DNA from: Clostridium sp. | Lineage (GTDB): Bacteria > Bacillota > Clostridia > Lachnospirales > Lachnospiraceae | Direction: 5' to 3' | Length of the DNA: 47,974 bases | Assembly: GCA_023664775.1 (NCBI GenBank) | Contig: JAMPEW010000004.1 | Span: forward strand, 1 to 47,974 | In this document: positions 8,672 to 17,798 of the stretch, one piece after another | Layout of the letters: the number at the start of each line of letters is the position of its first letter | Position numbering within the stretch: the stretch's first letter is position 1 | The notes under the pieces: model-generated | The model's input: the letters and a program-made list of their open reading frames with translations, nothing else | Databases searched by the model: none | Told to the model about the DNA's origin: nothing | Made by a program: the position numbers and the translations under genes

Positions 8672-10729
8672 ATGATTAAAGATACTATAAATAGAAACGA
8701 AACTGTTTTTCCAAATACGAATGAAATGAAAATTTTAAAGGAGAATTTTCCGTCTTGCTTTAGAGAAGATGGCAGTTTTGATATTGAAAGGTTCAAAGAA
8801 TATTTGAGCGATAAGGTAACAGTAAGCAGCGAAGGGTATGAATTGAAATTTCTTGGTAAAAATTATGCTCGTTTATTAGCATCAGTTGATACTACTACTG
8901 TAATTGTTCCAGATGGGGAACACAATAACAAAGTAGAAAATAAGGATAGTCAGAATATTTACATTTCTGGTGATAACCTTGATGGCTTAAAGCAGTTGTT
9001 AAAAAGTTATGCTCGTCAAGTTAAGTGCATTTATATAGATCCACCATATAATACAGGTTCAGATGGATTTGTTTATAATGATAACTTTAATTTTACTACT
9101 AGTGAAATTGCCTTAAAGTTAAGTATTGAGGAAGAACAGGCACAGAGAATTCTTGATTTAACTCAAAGGGGCTCTGCTTCACATTCAGCATGGCTTATGT
9201 TCATGTATCCACGTCTTCTTTTGGCAAGAGATTTACTTACAGATGATGGTGTTATTTTCATTTCTATAGATGATAATGAGCAAGGAAATTTGAAACTTAT
9301 TTGTGATGATGTGTTTGGAGAAGAAAATTTTATTGCTAATATTATAATACAAGCTAACAAAAGAGGTCAGACTTATAAACAAATTGCAAAAACCCATGAG
9401 TATCTTTTGGTTTACACAAAGAATGTATATACTGAGTTAAATGAATTGAATAAAGGAGAGGGTGCTTTTGATAAACAAGACAATATTGGGAAATTTGAGG
9501 AAAGAGAATTAAGAAATCGTAACCCTAAATTTGGAAGATTTAATAGACCTAATTTGTTTTTTCCGATCTATACAAATCCTAATGTGGTAGATGATTGTGG
9601 ATATTCTCCAGTTTCTCTTGAAAAAAGTGACGAATTCAATTTGGAAATTTTACCATTAAATAGTGAAAACGAGGAAAGCTGTTGGCGTTGGAGTAAGAAT
9701 AAATTTAGTCGTTTCAATAACCCTATGCAGTCTATGGAAAGCGAAGTCGTAGCAAAGAAGAAAAGTACAGGGGAATATGGTTGTTATGAAAAGTACAGAA
9801 AAGGGACCTTTAAAGCTAAAACAATATGGTATGAAGAAGATTTAGTTGGAGATTTGACTGAAGAAGATGATGATATTTGGGAAGAAACAAATGTTATTAC
9901 TGAACAAGGCTCGAAAGAATTAACTGCGTATGGTATGGGCGATGCTTTTGATTTCCCGAAACCAACATATCTTATAAAAAAGATATTTCATATCGGCTCG
10001 AATGATGGAGATATATGTATGGATTTCTTCTCTGGTTCGGGGACATCGTTTGAAGCTTTGATGTCATTAAATGTTGAAAATGATGGTAGAAGAAAAATCA
10101 TAGCAGTTCAGTTACCAGAAAATTTGGATACTAAATATGAAAGCGTTTCAAAAAATGAGAAAGCTAAAATAAAGAAAGTCTTAGATTTTTTAGACAGTGT
10201 AAGTAGACCACATACATTAGATCAAGTTGGGTTAGAAAGAATAGATAGAGCTGTAGCTAAAATCAAAGAAGCATATCCAAATACAACAACAGATCTTGGT
10301 TTCAAACACTATAATCTTCAAGAGCCAAATCAAATTACTCTTGATAAGTTAGAAACCTTTATTCCAGAAGATCAAGGCATGTTCTTAACAAACGATATTC
10401 TTACAGACTTTGGAACACAGACTGTTTTAACAACATGGCTTGTCCGTGATGGTTATGGTTTTAATGCGTCTGTTGAAACGATAGATTTTGAGGGCTACAC
10501 TGGATATTATATTGATAAGCACTTATATCTTATTGATGCGGATATTTCAAAAGAAGCTATTGCTGCTATTGTGGACAAATATGAAACAGATGGCAATTTT
10601 AATGCTGAGAATGTTGTTCTTTTTGGTTACAGTTTTGTATGGACAATGACAGAAGAATTAAAAATGAATTTAGCAAGACTCAAGGCTACGGAAAAAAATC
10701 TTCGTATAAACTTTGATGTTCGTTATTAA
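8672..10729 (+). CDS. mod: Type III restriction-modification DNA methyltransferase (Mod)
   Basis: Mod recognises the target site and methylates adenine N6 using S-adenosylmethionine; it also forms the recognition subunit of the restriction complex. In this 685-residue protein the catalytic DPPYNTG (123-129) precedes the SAM-binding DFFSGSGT (451-458), the beta-class order found in type III Mod enzymes. The variable central part (about 240-430) is where the target recognition domain should lie. The ATG follows GGGGGTAAAA. The gene ends 11 bp before res, so the two are co-transcribed. Codon use (many AAT, TTA, AAA, TAT) differs clearly from the chromosomal neighbours, which suggests horizontal transfer. 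No simple-sequence repeat tract for phase variation was seen. Confidence 0.95.
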   Translation: MIKDTINRNETVFPNTNEMKILKENFPSCFREDGSFDIERFKEYLSDKVTVSSEGYELKFLGKNYARLLASVDTTTVIVPDGEHNNKVENKDSQNIYISGDNLDGLKQLLKSYARQVKCIYIDPPYNTGSDGFVYNDNFNFTTSEIALKLSIEEEQAQRILDLTQRGSASHSAWLMFMYPRLLLARDLLTDDGVIFISIDDNEQGNLKLICDDVFGEENFIANIIIQANKRGQTYKQIAKTHEYLLVYTKNVYTELNELNKGEGAFDKQDNIGKFEERELRNRNPKFGRFNRPNLFFPIYTNPNVVDDCGYSPVSLEKSDEFNLEILPLNSENEESCWRWSKNKFSRFNNPMQSMESEVVAKKKSTGEYGCYEKYRKGTFKAKTIWYEEDLVGDLTEEDDDIWEETNVITEQGSKELTAYGMGDAFDFPKPTYLIKKIFHIGSNDGDICMDFFSGSGTSFEALMSLNVENDGRRKIIAVQLPENLDTKYESVSKNEKAKIKKVLDFLDSVSRPHTLDQVGLERIDRAVAKIKEAYPNTTTDLGFKHYNLQEPNQITLDKLETFIPEDQGMFLTNDILTDFGTQTVLTTWLVRDGYGFNASVETIDFEGYTGYYIDKHLYLIDADISKEAIAAIVDKYETDGNFNAENVVLFGYSFVWTMTEELKMNLARLKATEKNLRINFDVRY

Positions 10730-10740
10730 GGAGGTGCCAT

Positions 10741-13707
10741 ATGGAATTAGTCCTTCAACAACAATTACCACATCAACAGAAAGCTGTTGATTCAATTGTT
10801 GATGTATTTAAGGGAGCATATATTTCAAATCCGACACAATTTTATCAAAATCCGACTTTTTCATTGAAAGACATACATATTACGAATAATATTAAAACGT
10901 TACAAAGCAAAATACCTGTAGAGTATCGTTCAAGCATTCCTGTATCTGAAAGTGAATATCTTAATCTTGATGTTAAGATGGAAACAGGTACTGGAAAAAC
11001 ATATGTTTACACAAAAACAATATTTGAACTGCATAAAAAATATGGTTTCAATAAGTTTATCATAGTAGTCCCATCTTTGGCAATTAAAGCAGGCACAGAA
11101 CAATTCTTAAATGATCCATATGTAAAACGTCACTTTACTGATGGTTGTGGATATGGAACGGAGATTGAAACTTTAGTTTTGAAAACACCTAAGAATAAGA
11201 AAAAAGGTCGTGCATATTTTCCAAGCGTTGTAAATGATTTTGTTAAAGGTTCTTGTCAAAGTACTAGGAAAATTTATGTGCTTCTTGTGAATATGCAACT
11301 TTTGACTAATGGTAAAATGCTGATGCGTGATGATTACGATTATGAAGTAGAAGGCTTTTACAAACCAGTTGATGCAATTGCATCAACTAAGCCGATTGTT
11401 ATGATTGACGAGCCACATCGTTTTTCTCGTGACCAAAAAGCATTCAAGGTAATTCTTGGAGAAATAAAGCCACAGGCTATTATTCGCTTTGGTGCAACAT
11501 TTCCAGAAACTGCTACTGGACGAGGAAAAAATAAAATTATTGTAAAAGACTATCAGAATTTATTATATGATTTGAATGCTTGTGAATCTTTTAATCAAGG
11601 TCTTATTAAAGGGGTAGTGAAAGAACATTTTGAACCAGTATCAAAGAAAGAAGAAAAGGTTAAAATAACCTCTATTGACAGCAGAGAAGCAGTACACTTT
11701 CAGTACAAAAAGAAAGACGAGGTAACTAAAAATTTTACATTAAAAAGAGGTGATTCTTTATCAATAATCAGCGATGCTTTTGAAGGAATTACTATTTCTG
11801 TAATAGACAAGTCTACTGTTGAATTTTCAAATGGATTAACCAAGACCTTAGGTGAAGAACTTGATGTGGATATTTATATGACATCTTATCAAGAGCAAAT
11901 GCTTCGCCTTGCACTTCAACGCCATTTTGAAACTGAAAAAGAAAATTTCTGCAATAGAACATTTAAGATAAAAACATTAGCTCTCTTTTTTATTGATGAT
12001 ATTTCTTCTTATAGAGTTAGTGAAGATGGAAAACAACCATATTTGCTTACTATGTTTGAAAAATTATTGAAAGAGCAAATTGAAAAAACTATTGCATCAT
12101 TAAATGAACATGATGTGGAGTATAAACAGTATCTCGAAGCAAGTCTTTCTGATATAAAAGCGTGTCATGCGGGGTATTTTTCGCAAGATAATAGTGATTC
12201 AGATGAAGATATTGCAAAAGAAATAGATATTATTTTGCGTGGTAAAAAACAACTTTTGTCTTTTAAAAATGAAGATGCAAGCCCTAATACGCTTCGTTTC
12301 CTTTTTTCAAAATGGACTTTAAAAGAAGGTTGGGATAATCCTAATGTTTTTACTATTACTAAGCTTCGTTCGAGTGGAAGTGAAAATAGTAAACTTCAGG
12401 AAGTGGGTCGTGGATTGCGTCTTCCTGTTGATGAAAATGGAAATAGAATCTCAAATGAGGAATTTGCCCTTAACTATATTGTGGATTTTACCGAGGCAGA
12501 TTTTGCACAAAAGTTAGTAAATCAGATTAATAATGAACTTCCACAGACTGCAACAATTTCAGAAGAAAAACTTGATTTTGTTGCAAAGAAACTGGGCAAA
12601 ACGAGTGATGATTTGTTTGATGAACTCTATAACAAACATTATATTGATAGACATAATACTGTAAAAACCGAAACAAGAGATGCTTTTTTTGCGGAATATC
12701 CTGAATTTGCAACTGGTCTTTCATCAGGAAAAGTAAAGGATAGAAATAAGGAAAAACCAAACTCTATAAAAATACGTAAAGCTATGTATAAAGAGCTCAA
12801 AGAATTATGGGAGACTATCAATCATCGTTATTTGCTGTTTTATGATAATGATTTGAATGGCATCATTGAAGATGTTATTTTAGAATTATTTGAGAAACCG
12901 GGAGTATTTACTGATTTAGTTATACGAAGTGAGCGAGATAAAGTCGATAGTACGGGAACGGAAATGAGTGTTGTTAGGGAAACGGGTGTTCAGTATGTTG
13001 TTCAAAAAATAATGCCCTACAATACTTTCTTGAAAGGAATTTCTACTGTAACAAATCTTCCGATTAAATTGCTTCATTCGGCTTTGTGCAGATTTGCGAA
13101 GAAGCATGGAACTGACTTTACTGCACATATAAATGAAAACTCCATAGCAGGATTTTGTTCGGAATTTTCAATATGGAAAAACGAAAACCTACAAGGAAGA
13201 TTTAAATATGAACGTAGCAAGGCTCCTCTTGGTGCTACAGCACTAACATATGCAGATGGAACAGTAAGAAGTGAAATTTCACAAGGAAGAATTGGTACGA
13301 AGCTTGTTCCTGGAACTCCAAGTGCAAAATACTTATATGATGCATATACTTATGATTCACCTTTGGAGAAAGATAATATTACTGCTGATATTGAGGAAGT
13401 AATAGTTTATGGTAAAATTCCAAGAGCAAGCATAGCTATCCCTACTATTACAGGTGGAATGTATAGTCCAGATTTTATGTATGTTGTTAAGCATATAAAT
13501 GGTAATAAAGAATTGAACATTGTTGTTGAAACAAAAGATGTTGAAGACAAGACTAATTTGAGAGATACAGAAAAAGCAAAAATTGAATGTGCCAAAGTTT
13601 TTTTTGATATGCTTACGGCTGACGGATATACGGTTCATTTCAGAACGCAGCTTGGAAATAAACAAATGGCTCAGATTATCAATGAGGTTATGAGAGGGGC
13701 AGAATAA
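10741..13707 (+). CDS. res: Type III restriction endonuclease subunit (Res)
   Basis: Res is the ATP-dependent translocase and nuclease that acts with Mod to cut DNA bearing unmethylated inverted sites. The 988-residue protein has a superfamily 2 helicase core: Walker A ETGTGKT (81-87), DEPH (223-226) and motif VI EVGRGLRLP (about 554-562). Near the C-terminus, SPDFMYVV followed by VVETKD (about 905-932) gives the D...ExK catalytic pattern of the PD-(D/E)XK nuclease domain. All motifs are intact and no frameshift is seen, so the system is probably active. An AAGGAGG ribosome site at 10729-10735 precedes the ATG. Base composition matches mod. Confidence 0.95.
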   Translation: MELVLQQQLPHQQKAVDSIVDVFKGAYISNPTQFYQNPTFSLKDIHITNNIKTLQSKIPVEYRSSIPVSESEYLNLDVKMETGTGKTYVYTKTIFELHKKYGFNKFIIVVPSLAIKAGTEQFLNDPYVKRHFTDGCGYGTEIETLVLKTPKNKKKGRAYFPSVVNDFVKGSCQSTRKIYVLLVNMQLLTNGKMLMRDDYDYEVEGFYKPVDAIASTKPIVMIDEPHRFSRDQKAFKVILGEIKPQAIIRFGATFPETATGRGKNKIIVKDYQNLLYDLNACESFNQGLIKGVVKEHFEPVSKKEEKVKITSIDSREAVHFQYKKKDEVTKNFTLKRGDSLSIISDAFEGITISVIDKSTVEFSNGLTKTLGEELDVDIYMTSYQEQMLRLALQRHFETEKENFCNRTFKIKTLALFFIDDISSYRVSEDGKQPYLLTMFEKLLKEQIEKTIASLNEHDVEYKQYLEASLSDIKACHAGYFSQDNSDSDEDIAKEIDIILRGKKQLLSFKNEDASPNTLRFLFSKWTLKEGWDNPNVFTITKLRSSGSENSKLQEVGRGLRLPVDENGNRISNEEFALNYIVDFTEADFAQKLVNQINNELPQTATISEEKLDFVAKKLGKTSDDLFDELYNKHYIDRHNTVKTETRDAFFAEYPEFATGLSSGKVKDRNKEKPNSIKIRKAMYKELKELWETINHRYLLFYDNDLNGIIEDVILELFEKPGVFTDLVIRSERDKVDSTGTEMSVVRETGVQYVVQKIMPYNTFLKGISTVTNLPIKLLHSALCRFAKKHGTDFTAHINENSIAGFCSEFSIWKNENLQGRFKYERSKAPLGATALTYADGTVRSEISQGRIGTKLVPGTPSAKYLYDAYTYDSPLEKDNITADIEEVIVYGKIPRASIAIPTITGGMYSPDFMYVVKHINGNKELNIVVETKDVEDKTNLRDTEKAKIECAKVFFDMLTADGYTVHFRTQLGNKQMAQIINEVMRGAE

Positions 13708-13722
13708 GTGCAGATGAGGTAT

Positions 13723-13768
13723 AAAACGACCACATAGTAGCATATTTGCTCTTATATGGTCGTTTTTG
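13723..13768. terminator. Rho-independent terminator after res, probably bidirectional
   Basis: Arms AAAACGACCACAT (13723-13735) and ATATGGTCGTTTT (about 13754-13766) form a 13-bp stem with one mismatch and a T tract. A-rich sequence on the other side means it could also stop the convergent por operon. Confidence 0.85.
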
Positions 13769-13851
13769 TTCCTGCATAAAGACGTTGGTTGAAAATTGTT
13801 TGTTCTCAAAAATCTCTAGACAAACGCTGGACAACAGTTTCTTTGTATTGT

Positions 13852-14784
13852 TTAGCGTGAACACTTAAATAAAAGATCCTCCCAGCGGCGGTCAACCTCC
13901 TCCTGATACTGAACGAGAAGCTGCTCATTTTCAGGCTTGAAAAGGTGCTTGAAGCGTCCTTGTGATTTGAGGAAGTCCTCAATCGGAAGCTTCTTCTTTG
14001 GCTCATAGCTTAATATCCATTTGCCCTCAACAACCTCAAAAAGCGGCCAGTAGCAGGTTTCTACTGCAAGCTTGCATATCTTCATAATGTCGGCAGCATC
14101 ATATCGCCAACCCCTCGGACAAGGAGCCATAACATTTAAGAAGGCTGCACCAGGGGTGTAGATAGCCTTTTCTGCCTTTTCGTATAAATCCTTCATTGTT
14201 CCAATAAGCGTTGACTGTGCAACATAAGGAACGTCATGGCTTGCAATGATTGCCGCGAGATCCTTGCGATTCTGCATTTTACCATTGGAGTGCGAGCCTA
14301 CAGGCGTTGTTGTCGTGTCTGCATACATAGGGGTTGCAGAGGAACGCTGTATGCCCGTATTCATGTATGCGCCATTGTCATAGCATACATAGACTAAATC
14401 ATGGTTTCGTTCCATTGCCCCTGAAAGTGATTGAAAACCAATATCATAGGTTCCGCCGTCGCCGCCAAAGGTAATGAATTTATAATTTTCAGATAACCTG
14501 CCTCTTTTCTTCAAGGCATGATATGCAGTCTCAACACCTGAGAGTGTAGCACCTGCATTTTCAAAGGTGTTGTGTATATAGCTGTCCTCCCATGCAGTAT
14601 AAGGATACATAAAGGAAGATACCTCAAGACATCCCGTTGCGTTTCCGATTACAGCCTTGTCCTCAGGCTTAAGCGCACGAAGAACTGTCCTTACTGCAAT
14701 TGTGGCACCGCAGCCTGCACACATTCTATGTCCCGGAGCGAGACGTTCCGGTTTATTCATAACTTCTTTAAAATTAAATGCCAT
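13852..14784 (-). CDS. porB: Pyruvate:ferredoxin oxidoreductase, beta subunit
   Basis: The thiamine-diphosphate-binding subunit of a four-subunit 2-oxoacid:ferredoxin oxidoreductase, which oxidatively decarboxylates pyruvate with CoA to acetyl-CoA and reduces ferredoxin. The 310 residues include the CAGCG pair (C22, C25), C52 in the NATGCLE segment and a later APCPRGW cysteine, together the likely ligands of the proximal 4Fe-4S cluster. The ThDP signature GGDGGTYDIGFQ is at about 107-118 and ends in the usual N-containing part (YDNGAYMNTGIQ). It is the last gene of the operon, 15 bp after porA. Pyruvate is the likeliest substrate, but a 2-ketoisovalerate enzyme cannot be excluded by motifs alone. 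Confidence 0.92.
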   Translation of the reverse strand: MAFNFKEVMNKPERLAPGHRMCAGCGATIAVRTVLRALKPEDKAVIGNATGCLEVSSFMYPYTAWEDSYIHNTFENAGATLSGVETAYHALKKRGRLSENYKFITFGGDGGTYDIGFQSLSGAMERNHDLVYVCYDNGAYMNTGIQRSSATPMYADTTTTPVGSHSNGKMQNRKDLAAIIASHDVPYVAQSTLIGTMKDLYEKAEKAIYTPGAAFLNVMAPCPRGWRYDAADIMKICKLAVETCYWPLFEVVEGKWILSYEPKKKLPIEDFLKSQGRFKHLFKPENEQLLVQYQEEVDRRWEDLLFKCSR

Positions 14785-14799
14785 CTCGTTTTCCTCCGT

Positions 14800-15981
14800 T
14801 TACTTTCTAAGACCAATGTATTTGTAATTTTCGACAGGCTTGCTGCCGTCCGTGTAGGCAATCAGGTCGGAATATACAGCCTTTGCTTCTGCAACTGTGT
14901 AATCACGTCCGCCTATGCCGTAGAAGTAATTGACGGCAATGCCTGAAAATTGAAAATCAAACAGCGCAGCCTTAAGCTCTGAGCCGATAGGACCGCCGCA
15001 TGCCGAAAAGCTCTCTGCCCTGTCCATAATGGCAATGGCTTTTACATGCGAAAGTGCCTTTGCCATTTCCTCGCCCGGAAATGGACGGAATACTCTTATT
15101 TTCAGAAGCCCTGCCTTTATGCCCTGTTCTCTAAGCTCGTCAATTGCGTCCTTTGTAGTGCCTGCCGCTGAGCCGATAATCACGATTGCATAGTCGGCAT
15201 CCTCAAGCTTGTATTCCTCAAAGAAACCGTATTTTCTGCCTGATATTTTTTCAAACTCCTCTGCAATTTCAAGTATGACCTTCTTGGCATTTTCCATTGC
15301 AAGACGCTGATTCATTTTTGTTTCCATATAAAATGGAGAGTTTGCATAAGGACCGACTGCCATAGGCATATCAGGATTAAGAAGATAATTTTCAGGGTGA
15401 TATTCGCCTGCAAATGCCTTTACCTTATCGTCCTCGATAAGCTCGATATTTTCAACTGCGTGGCTTGTAATAAAGCCGTCCTGACATGCCATAAGAGGAA
15501 GTCTTACGTCAGGGTGCTCCGCAATTCTGAATGTCTGTATAAAATTATCATATGCCTCCTGGTTGTTTTCTGCATAAATCTGTATCCAGCCTGCATCTCT
15601 TGCACCCATGCTGTCCGAGTGGTCGCAGTTTATGTTGATTGGTCCCGTCAGGGCCCTGTTCACAAGTGCCAGCACAACGGGAAGCCTGTCTGACGCTGCA
15701 ACATATAAAAGCTCCCACATATATGCAAGACCGCACGAGGAGGTAGCAGTAAGGGCTCGTGCGCCTGCTGCATTTGCACCCATTGTTGCACTCATTGAGC
15801 TGTGCTCAGACTCAACCGGGATAAACTCCGTGTCAATTTCTCCGTTTGCGATAAAGGTTGAAACCATCTGTGGTATTTCCGTTGAAGGGGTTATCGGAAA
15901 TGCAGGCATGACATCAGGATTAATCTGTTTGATGGCGTATGCCACGGCTTCGTTTCCGGACATTCTTTCACGAATAGACAT
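14800..15981 (-). CDS. porA: Pyruvate:ferredoxin oxidoreductase, alpha subunit
   Basis: The alpha subunit supplies the pyrimidine-binding part of the ThDP site and the substrate/CoA-binding domains. The start (MSGNEAVAYAIKQ) and the FPITPSTEIPQ motif (about 29-39) are family hallmarks, followed by ESEHSSMSATMGANAAGAR around 58-76, which contains the conserved glutamate region. Domain II begins near 255 (YAIVIIGSAAGTTKDAIDELREQG). The length of 393 is normal. It starts one base after the porD stop codon and is translationally linked to it, so subunit stoichiometry is probably set by this tight packing. Confidence 0.93.
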   Translation of the reverse strand: MSIRERMSGNEAVAYAIKQINPDVMPAFPITPSTEIPQMVSTFIANGEIDTEFIPVESEHSSMSATMGANAAGARALTATSSCGLAYMWELLYVAASDRLPVVLALVNRALTGPININCDHSDSMGARDAGWIQIYAENNQEAYDNFIQTFRIAEHPDVRLPLMACQDGFITSHAVENIELIEDDKVKAFAGEYHPENYLLNPDMPMAVGPYANSPFYMETKMNQRLAMENAKKVILEIAEEFEKISGRKYGFFEEYKLEDADYAIVIIGSAAGTTKDAIDELREQGIKAGLLKIRVFRPFPGEEMAKALSHVKAIAIMDRAESFSACGGPIGSELKAALFDFQFSGIAVNYFYGIGGRDYTVAEAKAVYSDLIAYTDGSKPVENYKYIGLRK

Positions 15982-15982
15982 A

Positions 15983-16291
15983 TTACATTCCCTCCTTCAT
16001 TGTAATTGCGCCGAAGCTGCATGCTTTTTCACATATACCGCAGCCCTTGCAGTGGTCGTAATCAAAATCCTCACGTCTTCCGTTTGAGACAGGTATTGAG
16101 CTGTCAGGACAAACAGGAGTACAGAGAAGGCACTGAGTACATTTATCCCAATCTATGACAGGCGTTTGTGTACGCCATTCTCCCGTATTAAATTTTTTGG
16201 AACCGCCTCCGCCGTAAATCTGATCTCCCGGTGTAATGTCATAATAAGGACTATGTTCATTTATTTTTGTTATATCCGTTGCCTTTGACAT
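15983..16291 (-). CDS. porD: Pyruvate:ferredoxin oxidoreductase, delta subunit (2x[4Fe-4S] ferredoxin)
   Basis: A 102-residue ferredoxin-type subunit that carries electrons from the ThDP centre to external ferredoxin. Two complete 4Fe-4S motifs are visible: C51-x2-C54-x2-C57-x3-C61 and C81-x2-C84-x2-C87-x3-C91. The N-terminal 50 residues match the extension typical of PorD rather than a free ferredoxin. Its ATG overlaps the porC stop as TAATG, with GGAGGTG just upstream. Confidence 0.94.
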   Translation of the reverse strand: MSKATDITKINEHSPYYDITPGDQIYGGGGSKKFNTGEWRTQTPVIDWDKCTQCLLCTPVCPDSSIPVSNGRREDFDYDHCKGCGICEKACSFGAITMKEGM

Positions 16292-16863
16292 TATTTCACC
16301 TCCTCAAAAGCCATTTTTAAAGCGTTCATGTTTCCCTCAATAACCTCAGGCTTCTTTGCAAATTTGTGTTGGTAGGAAGCCTCCATGTGTGACAGGAAGG
16401 TTTCCTTGTCTATAACCCCTGAAATTTTGACGATTGCCGCAAGCATCGGGGAATTAGGAAAATATTTTCCAAGCGTTGCCATGGAAACCTTGTGGGCGTC
16501 AATTATGTAAATGCTGCCCTCGTAGCCCTTTAACAGAGGGATAATTTCTTCCTTGGATTTCGTTGTGTTTATGACAATGCCGCCTTCCTTTTTAAGACCG
16601 TTTGTAACATCGACGGAATGAAGGAGGGTTTCGTCAACGACAACAACATAGTCAGGCTCATAAATGTTGGAATGAACCCTTATTGGCTCGTCGCCTATAC
16701 GGTTGTATGCAGTTATGGGCGCACCCATACGCTCAGGGCCGTATTCAGGAAAACCCTGAACATGCATGCCGGTGGAAAAGGCAACGTCAGCAAGCAGTAA
16801 GGCAGCAGTTTTTGCACCCTGTCCGCCACGTCCGTGCCATCTGATTTCAATATTTTTTTTCAT
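16291..16863 (-). CDS. porC: Pyruvate:ferredoxin oxidoreductase, gamma subunit
   Basis: The gamma subunit of the 2-oxoacid:ferredoxin oxidoreductase family binds CoA; it begins KNIEIRWHGRGGQGAKTAA, the usual family N-terminus, and runs to 190 residues. An open frame continues upstream to 16977 because the structured leader happens to be open. The ATG at 16863 with GGGAG 9-13 bases upstream and the family start both indicate that 16863 is the true start. It is the first gene of the porC-D-A-B operon, the archaeal/Thermotoga-type arrangement rather than the single-chain PFOR usual in clostridia. Confidence 0.93.
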   Translation of the reverse strand: MKKNIEIRWHGRGGQGAKTAALLLADVAFSTGMHVQGFPEYGPERMGAPITAYNRIGDEPIRVHSNIYEPDYVVVVDETLLHSVDVTNGLKKEGGIVINTTKSKEEIIPLLKGYEGSIYIIDAHKVSMATLGKYFPNSPMLAAIVKISGVIDKETFLSHMEASYQHKFAKKPEVIEGNMNALKMAFEEVK

Positions 16864-16909
16864 ATAATTACTCCCTTGAGAAATAAAAATTTCTTTAATA
16901 TACGTTCTT

Positions 16910-17032
16910 GCATAAATGCACACCTCAAAACCTTCGGCTTTTCGGTGTTCGTTACACTCACGCAGATCCTTGAGCATTCACTTGACTGCAAGCCGTCATC
17001 GAATGTTCAAGGACCTGCGTCCGCATTTATGC
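16910..17032 (-). promoter_or_regulatory. Structured leader/repeat element upstream of porC
   Basis: A 123-nt element is bounded by a 10-bp inverted repeat, GCATAAATGC (16910-16919) and GCATTTATGC (17023-17032). Inside is a 19-bp stem (16961-16979 with 17001-17019) with only one mismatch and one wobble, plus a GTGT...ACAC hairpin (16946-16958) and smaller pairings around 16922-16950. It lies entirely inside the predicted 5' untranslated region of the por operon. It matches no riboswitch class that I can name. It could be a regulatory RNA or an inserted MITE-like repeat. Confidence 0.6.
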
Positions 17033-17036
17033 GTTC

Positions 17037-17064
17037 ATTATATCATTACAAGGGAAAAAGTAAA
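17037..17064 (-). promoter_or_regulatory. Candidate por operon promoter
   Basis: Reading the minus strand, TTTACT (17064-17059), a 16-bp spacer and a perfect TATAAT (17042-17037) are present. Transcription would start near 17030, at the edge of the inverted-repeat element, giving a leader of about 165 nt before porC. Confidence 0.55.
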
Positions 17065-17126
17065 TACTGTAAAACAAAAAAACAGATAAAAAAACACATA
17101 TTTATACAATAAAAAACACATATTTC

Positions 17127-17155
17127 TTGATAATGGCTTATGAAATTGTTATAAT
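17127..17155 (+). promoter_or_regulatory. Sigma-A promoter for the membrane-protein pair
   Basis: TTGATA (17127-17132), a 17-bp spacer and TATAAT (17150-17155). Two copies of AAAAAACACATATTT lie just upstream (ending near 17103 and 17125). This placement excludes any start codon before about 17162. Confidence 0.7.
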
Positions 17156-17216
17156 AATATGGATTTTGTTTAATCTAGGAAGCTTTGTTACTGATAAACT
17201 TATATGGGAGATAAAA

Positions 17217-17798
17217 ATGAGTAAAAAGTGCTGTGGGATAATTTATTCGGATGATGAGAAAATCTGCAAAATCTGTGGAAAGCCTCTCGTTGATGAAAAT
17301 GCCCATGAAAATAACGAGGAATTTAATATAGACGATATAACGGCGATGCTTGATAAAATTAACAAGGATATTGGCGGGGACGATGATGATGCCAAAACAG
17401 ATACCGGTGAAATAAGCCTTGAGGCTGCTGACATTGATAAAGGGGAAGCTGTTGTTGACGAAGTCCCGGAGGATGACGGATGGGTGACGGTAGATGCTCC
17501 AAGGTCTGAAAAAAAGACTGACAAACCAAAGAAAAATGAAAACGGGAAAGCATCAAAGGGACTTAAGGCGGCAGGAATATTATTTCTTACGCTGGCAATT
17601 TTGGGACTTGTGCTTGTAGGCTTGTGCGTTTATTTTATGGTGTTTCGCCCGTACTATGACAAGAACGGCGAGCAGTATTCCTTAAATTACCAACAAATCT
17701 CATCTGCCTCAGACGCATATGAGATGAGTGATATGCTGGAGCTTATGACGGGCACGGATGCATCTCCTTCGGATGCGGATGCAAAGGAGGGCGAATAA
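17217..17798 (+). CDS. Zinc-ribbon membrane protein, unknown function
   Basis: A 193-residue protein. Its N-terminus has C5, C6, C17 and C20, of which the CKICGKPL part looks like a short zinc ribbon. A long acidic, low-complexity region (about 30-100) follows, then a lysine-rich stretch and a single membrane helix at 118-143, with a short 50-residue tail outside. The ATG at 17217 has GGGAG 9-10 bases upstream; a longer frame from 17127 is rejected because it begins in the promoter. The stop overlaps the next start as TAATG, so it is co-translated with the following gene. Zinc-ribbon-plus-TM proteins of this kind are common in Lachnospiraceae and are mostly uncharacterised. Confidence 0.8.
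   Translation: MSKKCCGIIYSDDEKICKICGKPLVDENAHENNEEFNIDDITAMLDKINKDIGGDDDDAKTDTGEISLEAADIDKGEAVVDEVPEDDGWVTVDAPRSEKKTDKPKKNENGKASKGLKAAGILFLTLAILGLVLVGLCVYFMVFRPYYDKNGEQYSLNYQQISSASDAYEMSDMLELMTGTDASPSDADAKEGE

Noticed and set aside
8672-10729. Phase-variable mod gene
   Set aside because: No tract of short tandem repeats was found within or just before the frame.
16864-16977. N-terminal extension of PorC by 38 residues
   Set aside because: The extension is the structured leader read in frame; a good ribosome site and the family start are at 16863.
16898-17040. Target-site duplication around the por leader element
   Set aside because: CGTTC occurs near both ends, but offset relative to the inverted repeats, so it does not form a convincing duplication.
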